Assembly: GCF_007827815.1 (NCBI RefSeq)
Contig: NZ_VITH01000001.1
Coordinates: 434,001 to 498,000 of the forward strand
DNA from: Azospirillum brasilense
GTDB taxonomy: Bacteria > Pseudomonadota > Alphaproteobacteria > Azospirillales > Azospirillaceae
Direction of reading: 5' to 3'
DNA length: 64,000 bases
The position numbers were made by a program, and so were the translations under genes. Positions 6,404 through 14,525 of the stretch are shown one piece after another; positions within the stretch are counted from its first letter, which is position 1; every line of letters begins with the position of its first letter. The notes below the pieces were generated by a model. That model was not told the origin of the DNA. It did not search any database and was given only the letters and a program-made list of their open reading frames with translations.

Positions 6404-9277
6404 TCATGTCAGCCCCGCCTCCCCCTTTTCGATGGCGCGCAGGGCGGCATGAAGCCGATCCCGAAGCGCCGCCGCGTCCCCGTGCATGGAAGCGGCCCCC
6501 CCGCCTCCGCTTTCGACGGCTTGCGCCGTCCGCTCCAGCGCCCGCGCCGCGGCGCTCACCTCCGGAAAGCCATAGGTGCCGCCGCTGCCCTTCATGCGGT
6601 GGGCCGCGTCGACGACACGCCGGGGCGGCGAGTCCGCGTCATCGAGCACCGCCAGCACGTCCCGGCAGGCCTGGGCGAAGCGCTCCATCAGCCGGGCACG
6701 GTCGGCGCTCGACAGCCCGCCGGAGACGGGTGCCCCGGAAAGCAGCCCACCCTGGAGCGCGGCGGACGGAGCGGGCGCGCAGGAGCCGGACGGCGCGTGG
6801 CGGGCGAGCGCGTCCTGAAGCGCATCGGGGTCCACCGGCTTCGCCACCACCTCGTCCACGCCGGCGTCCAGATAGTCCGCCCGATCCTCCGGAGAGCTGT
6901 TGGCCGTCACCGCGATCACCGGCACCAGCGCCCGCTCGGCGTCCGGCAACGCGCGGATGCGCCGCGTCACCTCCACCCCGTCGATTCCCGGCAGCCGCAT
7001 GTCGAGCAGCACAACGTCCATGGCGCGGCCGGCCAGCACGGCCAGGGCCTCCTCGCCGCTGTCCACATAGACGGCGCGGTGGCCGCCGGGCGCCAGATAC
7101 TCGCGCAGGATCGCCTGGTTCTCCGGCGCGTCCTCGACCACCAGGATGTCCAGACTCCCCGGCGCCGGCATGGGCGCGGCCCGGCCCGGCGACGGATCGG
7201 CGACCGGAAGCGGGCGGGTCGGCAGCGAGACGGTGAAGAGGGAGCCGCCGCAGGCCCGGCCCTCCAGGCAGACGTCGCCCCCCATCAGGCGGACGAGCCC
7301 GTTCACGATGGCGAGGCCCAGCCCGGCACCGTCGCGGCGGTTGCCCTCGAACCGGGTCCCCTCCAGACGATGGAAGGGTTCGAAGATGATCGCCTGCGCC
7401 GCCCGCGGCACGCCGGGGCCGCTGTCCGCCACGGTCAGGCACAGAACGACCGTCCCGCTCGTCGCATCCGCCGACGCCGGCTTCGCGCTCAGGGTCACCT
7501 CGACCCCGCCGCGTTCGGTGAATTTCACGGCGTTGCTCAGCAGATTCAGGACGATCTGGCGCAGGCGCAATGGATCGATCCAAAAACGCGCCGCCCCCAG
7601 CCCGCTGACCGTCAGGGAGAGGTCGAGGCCCTTCTCCTCGGCGCCCGCGCGCATCAGCGCCACCGCGTCCTCGACCAGGGCGACCACGTCGGTGGGCTGG
7701 GGGTGCAACTCCATCCGGCCCGCCTCCAGCCGCGACAGGTCGAGGATGGTGTCGAGCATGGAGACGAGGTGCCGCCCCGCCTCGTCGGCGACGCGCAGCC
7801 GCTCGTCGAGCTGGCCGGTCGGGCCTTCGCGGCGGATCACCCGCACCATGCCCAGAACGGCGTTCAGCGGCGTCCGCACCTCGTGGCTGAGGTTGGCGAG
7901 GAAGCGTTCCAGGGTCGCGGACTTGTCCGACAGGGCGCGGGTGCGCTCGGCGATCTGACGCTCCAGCCCCTCGTTGAGCGCGGCCAGCTCCTGCGACAGC
8001 CGGCGCTCGTTGAGGAAGGCCGTCTCCACCCGCCGGCCCAGCACCAGCGCGTGGCTGAACAGGAACAGCAGCGCGCCGTAGGGCACGAGATCGACGCTCT
8101 CGAAGAAATGCGCGTACATCAGCGCGTCGTGCACCACCGACCCCAGGAAGGCCAGCGCCCCCGCCCCCAGAAGAAGCGCGCCGGGACGGCGGCGCAGGGC
8201 GGCCACCGTGAGGCGCCACGCGAAATACAGGGCCGACAGCACCAGCAGCAGGCTCGCCACATCGCGAAACTGCGTGAACTGCGCCGGTTCGGTCACCAGA
8301 ACCAGGAACATGCCGGGCACCGCGACCGCCATCATGACGCGCCCGACCCCGCGGTGCAGGCATCCGGGAAACAGCTCGCGCAGCAGGTGGAAGTAGATCG
8401 GGTAGAACATGTAGATCGGCAGATATTCCAGCCGGTAGGCCCACACCTCCGACACGCCGGGGAAGAAGACGCGCAGCAGTTCGCTGGTGCAGATCAGCCG
8501 CATGGCGCAGGCCGCCAGCAGCATCACCAGGAACAGCGGGGCTGCCGACAGGCGGCGGCGCAGGAAGGCGCCGATGAACAGCGCCATCAGGGACAGCGAC
8601 ATCAGTGCCCCGGCGTTGGTCATCAGCTGCCGCTGCCACAGCCGCGACAGCCCGCCGTTGGCGTCGAGATAGATCGTGCGCCCGATCCCGCCCTCGAAAT
8701 GGAAGTGGTTGGAGACCTCCACCGCCAGTTCGATCACCCGCTGGCCACCGTGCAGCGTGACGAAGCGGGAGACGGAGGAGGACTGCTCCTGCGCGGCGGC
8801 CAGGGCCGGAACCCCCGCCGCGGCGACCGAGCGGCCGTCCACCCACACCCGCATGGCCGAATTGACCGGCGGCATCTTCAGCGTCAGCGGCGGCATGCCC
8901 GGCGGCAGCAAAATCTTCAGGCGGAAGGTGGCGGCGCCGAACCCGCCCATCTCCTGCCCGTCCGGGCGCTCGGCGCCGTTCCAGATCGCCGGCAGGGTAA
9001 ACGGCGTCCAGATTCGCCCGTCCGGCTCCGGCAAGGGATTCAGGGTTTCCTCGCCGGCCAGACGATCCCAGGACACCAACCAGTCGCCGTCCAGCGACAC
9101 CGGCCCGTCGAGGTCGGCGTACCAGCCGCGCAGGTCGAGCACGCCGCGCTCCGCCTGCGGCAGGACGGTGGCCAGGGCTGAAACGGTGCCCGGAGCGGTG
9201 CAAAGAAGAGCGAGAAGCAGAACCGCGCCCAGCCGTCGGGCGGCAGAAGCAAGAATGGCGGTTACGGACGGCAGCAT
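6404..9277 (-). CDS. 7TMR-DISM hybrid sensor histidine kinase with receiver and Hpt domains
   Basis: A protein of 957 aa from the ATG at 9277, followed by a signal peptide (LGAVLLLALLCTAPGTVSALA). A GTG at 9331 would add 18 residues; neither has a clear Shine-Dalgarno. Order of domains: a periplasmic jelly-roll 7TMR-DISM-type extracellular domain (about 40-215), seven membrane segments (about 230-430), a coiled coil, HisKA with His465 in SHEVRTPLN, HATPase_c (NLLSNAVKF, DSGPGVP, GAGLGLAIV), a receiver with Asp759 in VVLLDMRLPG, and a C-terminal Hpt with His893 in AHRMKGSGGTYG. All phosphorelay residues are present. It should pass phosphate through its own receiver and Hpt, most likely to the regulator encoded just downstream. 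The ligand is unknown; DISM domains often bind carbohydrates. Confidence 0.93.
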   Translation of the reverse strand: MLPSVTAILASAARRLGAVLLLALLCTAPGTVSALATVLPQAERGVLDLRGWYADLDGPVSLDGDWLVSWDRLAGEETLNPLPEPDGRIWTPFTLPAIWNGAERPDGQEMGGFGAATFRLKILLPPGMPPLTLKMPPVNSAMRVWVDGRSVAAAGVPALAAAQEQSSSVSRFVTLHGGQRVIELAVEVSNHFHFEGGIGRTIYLDANGGLSRLWQRQLMTNAGALMSLSLMALFIGAFLRRRLSAAPLFLVMLLAACAMRLICTSELLRVFFPGVSEVWAYRLEYLPIYMFYPIYFHLLRELFPGCLHRGVGRVMMAVAVPGMFLVLVTEPAQFTQFRDVASLLLVLSALYFAWRLTVAALRRRPGALLLGAGALAFLGSVVHDALMYAHFFESVDLVPYGALLFLFSHALVLGRRVETAFLNERRLSQELAALNEGLERQIAERTRALSDKSATLERFLANLSHEVRTPLNAVLGMVRVIRREGPTGQLDERLRVADEAGRHLVSMLDTILDLSRLEAGRMELHPQPTDVVALVEDAVALMRAGAEEKGLDLSLTVSGLGAARFWIDPLRLRQIVLNLLSNAVKFTERGGVEVTLSAKPASADATSGTVVLCLTVADSGPGVPRAAQAIIFEPFHRLEGTRFEGNRRDGAGLGLAIVNGLVRLMGGDVCLEGRACGGSLFTVSLPTRPLPVADPSPGRAAPMPAPGSLDILVVEDAPENQAILREYLAPGGHRAVYVDSGEEALAVLAGRAMDVVLLDMRLPGIDGVEVTRRIRALPDAERALVPVIAVTANSSPEDRADYLDAGVDEVVAKPVDPDALQDALARHAPSGSCAPAPSAALQGGLLSGAPVSGGLSSADRARLMERFAQACRDVLAVLDDADSPPRRVVDAAHRMKGSGGTYGFPEVSAAARALERTAQAVESGGGGAASMHGDAAALRDRLHAALRAIEKGEAGLT

Positions 9278-9385
9278 GACGGCAGGCGGCAGAGGCACCG
9301 GGGCACAGTTCCTTCGACAGGCGCATGGCACAGGCCTCGGCCCGACCCGCTGGTCGAATGGCCCCCAGCCAATCCCATCATGAGA

Positions 9386-9416
9386 GGTATCGCAAAACGA
9401 TCGTTGCGGAAATACC
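9386..9416. promoter_or_regulatory. interrupted palindrome in the hybrid-kinase leader
   Basis: The sequence ggtat-cgcaa-(8 bases)-ttgcg-(3 bases)-atacc forms two nested inverted repeats. It lies between the proposed promoter (9503-9475) and the kinase start, so it could be an RNA hairpin in the leader or a protein-binding site. No motif family is recognised. Confidence 0.35.
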
Positions 9417-9474
9417 GATGCACCCAGGCATTTAAAGCCAAAACCCCATGAAACCGAAACCGGCCACGCTGCGA

Positions 9475-9503
9475 AGTATAATCGGGCATCGACGCAACAA
9501 CGA
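9475..9503 (-). promoter_or_regulatory. putative sigma70-type promoter of the hybrid kinase gene
   Basis: On the minus strand TCGTTG (9503-9498) and TATACT (9480-9475) are separated by 17 bases, within an AT-rich stretch. Transcription would start near 9468 and give a leader of about 190 bases. Confidence 0.4.
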
Positions 9504-9638
9504 CTCAGAAATTCACAACACGCTTCATCAATCGTAAATCCTATAGAAAATGTGGTTTTAACCTTTCAATCGAGGATACGGCCCATACTTGGCGCTGACC
9601 ACCGAACGTGGCGATTTCAACAGAGTTCGCTAATAGGC

Positions 9639-9684
9639 AGAGCGTCCGGAACCGCCTGAACACAGGCGAACTTCCGGACGCTCT
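9639..9684 (-). terminator. long hairpin downstream of the helical-protein gene
   Basis: The arms agagcgtccggaa (9639-9651) and ttccggacgctct (9672-9684) pair perfectly over 13 bp. Inside them cgcctg and caggcg extend the stem by 6 bp after a small bulge. It starts about 45 bases past the stop codon of the minus-strand gene ending at 9731. There is no clear U-run, so it may be a Rho-independent terminator of weak type or a 3'-end stabilising hairpin. Confidence 0.55.
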
Positions 9685-9730
9685 CAACCCTTTCAGCCGA
9701 TGGCCCGCGAGGCCGCGGCGCTGAACGCGG

Positions 9731-10492
9731 TCAGGCCATGGCCTTCATCTGCTTGTCCATGCGGGCGAGCACGGCCATCACCTCCTTGCAACGGCCCTTC
9801 ACATCGTCGTCGGTCTCCGGGAGGCCATCCTGGGAGGAGATGTTGCGCCAGTCCTTCAGGAAGGCCTTCAGCTCCGGCATCTTCGGCAGCTGGGTGCCGA
9901 CGCCGCGGATGTCCTCCTTCCACAGGTCCTGGTAGTCGCTCACCGTCTTCGCCGTCTTCAGCTTCTTCGCCAGGGACAGCATGTACTTTTCCAGAATCTC
10001 CCGCCCCTTGGCCCGTACCTTGTCGGCCTTCTCGATGGCGTCCTTCATGCCCTCGTAGTCATCGACGATCTTGTCGCCGAGCGATGACTGGTTGAAGGCG
10101 ACGAAGAGCTGGTCGGCGGCCTTGGCGACCTTCTCCGCGTGAGCGGTGGAATCCTTCGGAATCAGCTTGTTCGACTTGAACTTTTTGGCCGTCGCCTCGG
10201 CCAGGTCGCGGAGCTTCTGGAGCTGGGTGCGCAGCGGTTCGACCGAGCGCTTGTACTCCGCCCGCGCCTCCTCCAGAAGCGAGTCGAGATCGTCCAGCGT
10301 CGCGTTGCTGGGAGAGTTCATCGACACGCTCAGCTTCTTCCAGTCGATGGCGCCGTGCGCCTTGTCGACCGCCTTCATCGCGTCGCCGACGCCGGTCTTG
10401 CCGGCGATCTTGGCGATGGCGCCCTTCTTCTTGTCCCAGTCCTTCTGGGTCAGGATGTCCGGGATGTCGATGCGCTTCAGGGGACCACCCAT
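9731..10492 (-). CDS. lysine-rich helical protein of unknown function (last gene of the array)
   Basis: A protein of 253 aa with no signal peptide or membrane segment. It is rich in Lys, Asp and Ala and looks almost wholly alpha-helical, with coiled-coil-like heptads around residues 65-110 (LDDLDSLLEEARAEYKR) and 130-180. I do not recognise the family. GGAGGAG lies eight to nine bases before the ATG, a strong ribosome site. It follows the gene at 10641-11414 by 148 bases on the same strand, so it may be the tail of that operon or have its own promoter. Size and character match the preceding helical protein although the sequences are not obviously alike. A function in a two-component assembly with its neighbour is only a guess. 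Confidence 0.8.
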   Translation of the reverse strand: MGGPLKRIDIPDILTQKDWDKKKGAIAKIAGKTGVGDAMKAVDKAHGAIDWKKLSVSMNSPSNATLDDLDSLLEEARAEYKRSVEPLRTQLQKLRDLAEATAKKFKSNKLIPKDSTAHAEKVAKAADQLFVAFNQSSLGDKIVDDYEGMKDAIEKADKVRAKGREILEKYMLSLAKKLKTAKTVSDYQDLWKEDIRGVGTQLPKMPELKAFLKDWRNISSQDGLPETDDDVKGRCKEVMAVLARMDKQMKAMA

Positions 10493-10640
10493 GTCTCAGC
10501 TCCTCCGCTTAACCAAACATTCACCCTGTCGGCCTGCATGGTAGGAGGCGGGCGCGCCCCTCGGAATCGGCGATTGCTCCTCTCCCACCGCTACCGGAAC
10601 CGAATGGGTCCAAAACGGCGGCTTCGCTCCCCGCCTCGCC

Positions 10641-11414
10641 TCAGCGGCCGCCCACCAGCTGCACCACGCCCTTGCAGACGGTGGCGAACTCCTTGATCAG
10701 GTCGGTGATCTGGCGGGCGGTGTAGTCGGGCGGCACGCGCATCGGCGGCCCGTCGCCGCCCTGCCCGGCCCACGGGGCCAGCTTCCGGCGGTAGAAGTCC
10801 GGATCGGCGCGCAGCCCGTCCAGCGCCTTCGCCGCGGCGAGCTGGGTGGCGAGATCGCGGGCCAGCGCCGGGAACAGCTCGTTGTAGGTGTCCGGCGTCG
10901 GCTTGGCCCGCACCTTGGCGACCCCGGCGGCGGCGCGGGCCAGCGCGCCGTTGATGTTCGCCTCCCACCGCTTCTGCGCCCGCTCCGACGCGGCGGCGTC
11001 CTTCTCGGCCTGGGCGGCCTGCGCCTTGAAGCGGTCGGCGTCCGCGCCGATGTCCGCCTCCAGCTCGGCGAGGTCCTTGGCGAGCGCCTTCATCGCCCGT
11101 TCGCAGGCCGCCGCCGCGGCCTTGTCGCCGCGGCTGGCCGCATCCTCGTCCAGCGCCTTCGCCAGCGCGGCCAGATAGGCCTTGCGCGCTTTCACGGCGT
11201 CCTTCCCGGCAGCGACGAGATCCTTCGCGGCCTCGTCACCGGCGGCGCCGGCGCGGTGGACGGCGTCGCCGGACTTCAGCGCCTTGACCAGCGCGGCGTC
11301 GCCGTTCAGCGCGGCGGCGACCGCCTTGGCGTCCTTCGGCCGGTGTTTCGCGGTCGCGGCCTCGAAGCGCTTGCGGGCCGCGGCCCAGCGCTGCTCATAG
11401 GGGACATGCGCCAT
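10641..11414 (-). CDS. alanine/lysine-rich helical protein of unknown function
   Basis: A protein of 257 aa, strongly helical, with Ala, Lys and Asp making up most of residues 15-165. Long heptad-like runs suggest coiled coils. The C-terminal ~60 residues are more varied (DPDFYRRKLAPWAGQ, PPDYTARQITDLIKEF). It has no signal peptide or membrane segment, so it is probably cytosolic. The family is not recognised. It starts only 21 bases after the ATP-grasp gene on the same strand, so co-transcription with that five-gene array is likely. The ribosome site is weak. Confidence 0.8.
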   Translation of the reverse strand: MAHVPYEQRWAAARKRFEAATAKHRPKDAKAVAAALNGDAALVKALKSGDAVHRAGAAGDEAAKDLVAAGKDAVKARKAYLAALAKALDEDAASRGDKAAAAACERAMKALAKDLAELEADIGADADRFKAQAAQAEKDAAASERAQKRWEANINGALARAAAGVAKVRAKPTPDTYNELFPALARDLATQLAAAKALDGLRADPDFYRRKLAPWAGQGGDGPPMRVPPDYTARQITDLIKEFATVCKGVVQLVGGR

Positions 11415-11435
11415 CGCCGCCCGTCCGCTCCGACG

Positions 11436-12689
11436 CTACGCGACGGTCGGCTGGAGGCGATCCTCCAGCGAACGGATGGCGGCGCAGTCACGCTCGAACA
11501 CGGCGCGGTCCGGATGGGCAAGATAGATCTTCGCCAGCACCTGCGTCAGGTCGAGGGTCGGCACCACATCGTCACCAACCCGCGGCACGAGGCCGTAGCC
11601 GCGCACGCTCGCCATCCCGTCGAGGATGGAAAGGTCCGGCAGCGCCGCCACCCGGCCCGACACCAGCACCGGCAGATAGAGGACCATCGCGTCGGCCTGG
11701 AACCGGTAATGGCCGTCGAGCAGCGGCCCGACCGCCGCCGCCCCGTCGAAGGCGTCGACCAGCAGATCCACCTGATCGTGCCCGGTGCCCGCCGCGATGG
11801 CGGTGGTCGAGCCGGCCGGCCCCATGGCGCGCGCCGCGATCTCCACCAGCGCCGGACCGCGGGCGGTCATCCGCACCTCGGCATGGCCGGCGCCGTCGGT
11901 GATCTCCAGCGCGTCGAGGACCCGGCGGATGTAGGCCATCAGCGCCTGCGCCACCGGCTCCTCCGGCGGCAGAAGCCGGTAGTAGTCGTAGACGAAGGGC
12001 GACCCGTTCAGCGCCCGCTTGGCCGACAGCAGCACGTCGCAGACATAGTGGCGCCCGCCGCGGCTGACCGTGTTGACGACGTATTCGAGCCCGTCGAGAT
12101 AGGTCTGCACCAGCACCCGCTCGTTGGCCGAGCCGCAGAAGTCGCGGCTGCCCAGGATGGCCTCCACGGCGGCGCGCAGTTGCGCCGGGGTGTCGCAGAA
12201 ATAGACATGGTCGGTGGAGGCGCTGGCCATCGGCTTCGCCACCACGGGCCAGCCCGCCTGCGCCGCCCACTCCACCGCCTCCGCGGTGCCGGTCGCCATG
12301 GTCTGGCGGGCGGTCAGCAGGCCGGCGGCGACCAGCCGCTCGATCATCATGAACTTGTTGCGGCGCGCGGCGGTCAGCTTCGGGCTGTTGCCCGGCGTGC
12401 CCAGGACGGCGCCCAGCGCGTCGGTCAGCTCCACCGCGGACTCGTTGCCCGGCAGGATGAAGGCCGGGGCCAGAGGCCGCAGCGTCCTCGCCAGCGCGTC
12501 GAGGTCGCCGTCATGGAGGATGTGCGCCGCGAAGTCGTCGGGCTGGTGGCTGCGCAGCAGCGACGGCGCGAGGTCCGGGCGGCTCTGCACCGCGACCACC
12601 TCGTAGCCCCGCGCGCGCAGGCGCGGCGCCAGAAGGATGCCGGTGGAATAGGGATCGACGACGACCGCCGTTTTGAGCGGAGCGCTCAT
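11436..12689 (-). CDS. ATP-grasp domain ligase
   Basis: A protein of 417 aa from the ATG at 12689, which overlaps the acetyltransferase stop (ATGA). The frame stays open further upstream, but that part is antiparallel noise of the acetyltransferase gene. The N-terminal Rossmann-like domain begins KTAVVVDPYSTG and contains FILPGNESAVEL. The ATP-grasp fold follows, with GWPVVAKPMASAST as the nucleotide-binding strand and EVRMTARGPALVEIAARAMG carrying the metal-binding acidic residues. The arrangement resembles carnosine-synthase/L-amino-acid-ligase type enzymes, which join a carboxylate to an amine using ATP. The substrates are unknown. Tight coupling to a GNAT, an MFS fusion and a periplasmic binding protein suggests a small peptide or modified amino acid that is made and moved across the membrane. 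Confidence 0.85.
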   Translation of the reverse strand: MSAPLKTAVVVDPYSTGILLAPRLRARGYEVVAVQSRPDLAPSLLRSHQPDDFAAHILHDGDLDALARTLRPLAPAFILPGNESAVELTDALGAVLGTPGNSPKLTAARRNKFMMIERLVAAGLLTARQTMATGTAEAVEWAAQAGWPVVAKPMASASTDHVYFCDTPAQLRAAVEAILGSRDFCGSANERVLVQTYLDGLEYVVNTVSRGGRHYVCDVLLSAKRALNGSPFVYDYYRLLPPEEPVAQALMAYIRRVLDALEITDGAGHAEVRMTARGPALVEIAARAMGPAGSTTAIAAGTGHDQVDLLVDAFDGAAAVGPLLDGHYRFQADAMVLYLPVLVSGRVAALPDLSILDGMASVRGYGLVPRVGDDVVPTLDLTQVLAKIYLAHPDRAVFERDCAAIRSLEDRLQPTVA

Positions 12690-13471
12690 GGCGTGACCTC
12701 CAGCGCGGCGTCCCGCGGCACGGCCGGCACCGCCTCCGCCGGGCGGGCGTAGGTGACCAGCGGCACGGAGCCGTCCAGCTCCACCGACCGCCCGATCCAG
12801 CCGGCCTCGATCACCGCCCGCTGCTCTTCCAGCTCCGGCACGGCGAAGACGCGCTCGCTGCCCGGCACCCAGGCGGGCGGCGCCGCTCCCAGGTCGCGGT
12901 GCAGCAGGTAGCGCAGCCGGCCGCTGGCGTGCATGACCAGCACCCGCCGCACCAGGAAGCCGCCGGCCAGCAGATTCGACAGGCTGCGCGGGTTGGACAG
13001 GGCGACGCGCGAGAACAGGTGCGGGCGCCCGGCCCCCAGCGCGTGGAGCGTGCGCAGAGTCACCAGCAGCCGTTGCAGCCCGTTGCCGCGGAAGTCCGGA
13101 TGGACCATGCAGCTCGCCATGTGGGCGGTGGCGGTGACGGCGGGGCGAGAGCCCGGCAGGTCGTCCACGAAGGCCGGCATCCCGGGCTGCGGCAGGCCCA
13201 GGATGGCGCAGCCGATCAGCCGCCCCTCGGCCTCCAGCCCCAACGTCACGCCGCGCTCGCCCAGATGCAGACCGGCGAACTCCGGCGTCTCGGGGAAATA
13301 GGCGTCGATGTCCGGCAGCTGCCCGAAGATGTAGCCGCGGAACGCCTCCAGCGCCGGCAGGTCGGCGGGACCGAGGAAGCGGATGCGGTAGGGAACGCAG
13401 ACCGGCTCGCCGCACCGGACGCGCAGCATGCCCGTGTGGACCGTCTGTTCGGGGGATAAGAGGACCGTCAT
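12686..13471 (-). CDS. GNAT family N-acetyltransferase
   Basis: A protein of 261 aa. A central GNAT fold is visible: GRLIGCAILGLPQPG, then the strand ASCMVHPDFRGNGLQRLLV with the R-G-N-G acetyl-CoA loop, and VALSNPRSLSNLLAGGF for the last helices. The start codon sits one base after the stop of the upstream ABC_sub_bind gene, and the stop overlaps the next start. This indicates translational coupling in the array. The substrate is unknown. Partnership with the ATP-grasp enzyme encoded by the overlapping gene is the most reasonable inference. Confidence 0.85.
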   Translation of the reverse strand: MTVLLSPEQTVHTGMLRVRCGEPVCVPYRIRFLGPADLPALEAFRGYIFGQLPDIDAYFPETPEFAGLHLGERGVTLGLEAEGRLIGCAILGLPQPGMPAFVDDLPGSRPAVTATAHMASCMVHPDFRGNGLQRLLVTLRTLHALGAGRPHLFSRVALSNPRSLSNLLAGGFLVRRVLVMHASGRLRYLLHRDLGAAPPAWVPGSERVFAVPELEEQRAVIEAGWIGRSVELDGSVPLVTYARPAEAVPAVPRDAALEVTP

Positions 13472-13472
13472 G

Positions 13473-14525
13473 TCAGGCGTCCTGGACGATTTCGGCGATG
13501 TTGAGCAGGCGCATCGGCGGGTAGAGGTCCAGTTGCTTGGCCGCCCCGATGCGCAGCAGCAGGGAGAAGCGGTTCAGCGTCTCCACCGGAATGGTGTCGG
13601 CGGGCTTGGCCCCGGTCAGGATCTCCACCGCCTTCAGCCCGGCGAAGCGCCCGACGTTGACCGCCGGGCTGACCAGCCCCATCAGCAGGTTGGCCCGGCG
13701 GATCGGCAGCTCGGTGGAGCAGAAGGTGGCCAGCCGGTGGGCCAGCGCCTGCTCCGCCACCACCGCGTTGTTGTTGGAGGCGACCAGCGTGTCCGGCCCG
13801 ATGTAGACCAGCTCCGCCCCGGCGCGCGCCGCGTCGGCAATCAGGTCGGGGATGGCGGCGGCCTGCGGCGCCCCGGCGGCGTCGCGCGGCAGCGCGGCGT
13901 CGTGGATCTCCACCCCCTGGCGGGCGGCCTCCTCCTTCAGGTCGCGCACGGCGACGACCATGTTGTCCTCGGCCGGGTTGTAGACCGCGGCGATCTTCTT
14001 CCAGCGCCGGTAGGACAGCATCGTCTTCATCTGCACCGCGGCCGGCGCGATGTGCCGCGTGCCGGTGACCGCGCGCCCCGGACGGTCGAGCGCGCGCACG
14101 ACGCGCGACGCCACCGGGTCGGTGACCGAGGTGAAGACCACCGGCACGTCGGTCAGGAAGCGCGACGGGTCCGGATCGTCGTAGCGCCCGACCGTCCCCA
14201 GGGTCAGCGGCGTGAAGACCGTCACCACCAGATCGGGCTTGGAGGCCCGGATTTCCGGCAGCAGAGCCGGCATGGCGGAGGCCTGCGGCACCTCGCGCAC
14301 CTCCACCGTGGCGGACAGGCCGCTCGACGCGATGAAGTCGCGCAGGCCCAGCACGTCGCCGACGTCCTTGCGCGGGGTCAGCACGACGATGCGCGCCGGC
14401 TTGGCCGCGGTGAAGGTCCTGGCCGCCGGGCCGAAGGTTGGCTGCGCGAAGGAGGGGGCGGCCCCGGCCAGCAGAGTTCCGGCGCTCAGGGCGCCCGTCA
14501 GGACGGTGCGGCGGGACAGGCTCAT
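13473..14525 (-). CDS. ABC_sub_bind (TrpX-like/DUF534) periplasmic substrate-binding protein
   Basis: A protein of 350 aa from the ATG at 14525. The N-terminus MSLSRRTVLTGALSAG has a twin-arginine-like motif followed by a hydrophobic stretch ending ASF-AQ, so export by Tat or Sec is expected. The mature part has the pfam04392-type pattern: RIVVLTPRKDVGD, LVVTVFTPLTLGTV, DVPVVFTSVTDPVASRVV, KIAAVYNPAEDNM and ELVYIGPDTLVASNN. Family members bind amino acids such as tryptophan or other small ligands for ABC importers. No permease or ATPase gene is nearby, so it may serve the adjacent sensor or the HAMP-MFS protein instead. It overlaps the MFS gene by four bases. Confidence 0.88.
   Translation of the reverse strand: MSLSRRTVLTGALSAGTLLAGAAPSFAQPTFGPAARTFTAAKPARIVVLTPRKDVGDVLGLRDFIASSGLSATVEVREVPQASAMPALLPEIRASKPDLVVTVFTPLTLGTVGRYDDPDPSRFLTDVPVVFTSVTDPVASRVVRALDRPGRAVTGTRHIAPAAVQMKTMLSYRRWKKIAAVYNPAEDNMVVAVRDLKEEAARQGVEIHDAALPRDAAGAPQAAAIPDLIADAARAGAELVYIGPDTLVASNNNAVVAEQALAHRLATFCSTELPIRRANLLMGLVSPAVNVGRFAGLKAVEILTGAKPADTIPVETLNRFSLLLRIGAAKQLDLYPPMRLLNIAEIVQDA

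Larger units (their letters stand above)
9278..9730. other. non-coding gap between the hybrid kinase gene and the helical-protein gene
   Basis: These 453 bases carry no convincing gene. The middle (about 9380-9620) is clearly AT-richer than its surroundings and holds the putative promoter and leader of the hybrid kinase, described separately. The right end holds a long hairpin just past the stop of the minus-strand gene at 9731. Short reading frames here lack codon bias. Confidence 0.7.

Noticed and set aside
6191..9181. 996-codon open frame on the plus strand, beginning with Leu/Pro repeats
   Set aside because: It is antisense to the hybrid kinase gene and the hexanucleotide repeat. The kinase frame has all domain motifs, while this one has Arg/Gln/His-rich composition typical of a GC-rich shadow frame.
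12690..13415. N-terminal extension of the ATP-grasp frame
   Set aside because: The extra 242 codons lie over the GNAT gene in another frame and have no ATP-grasp-like sequence. The ATG at 12689 overlaps the GNAT stop, the normal coupling signal.
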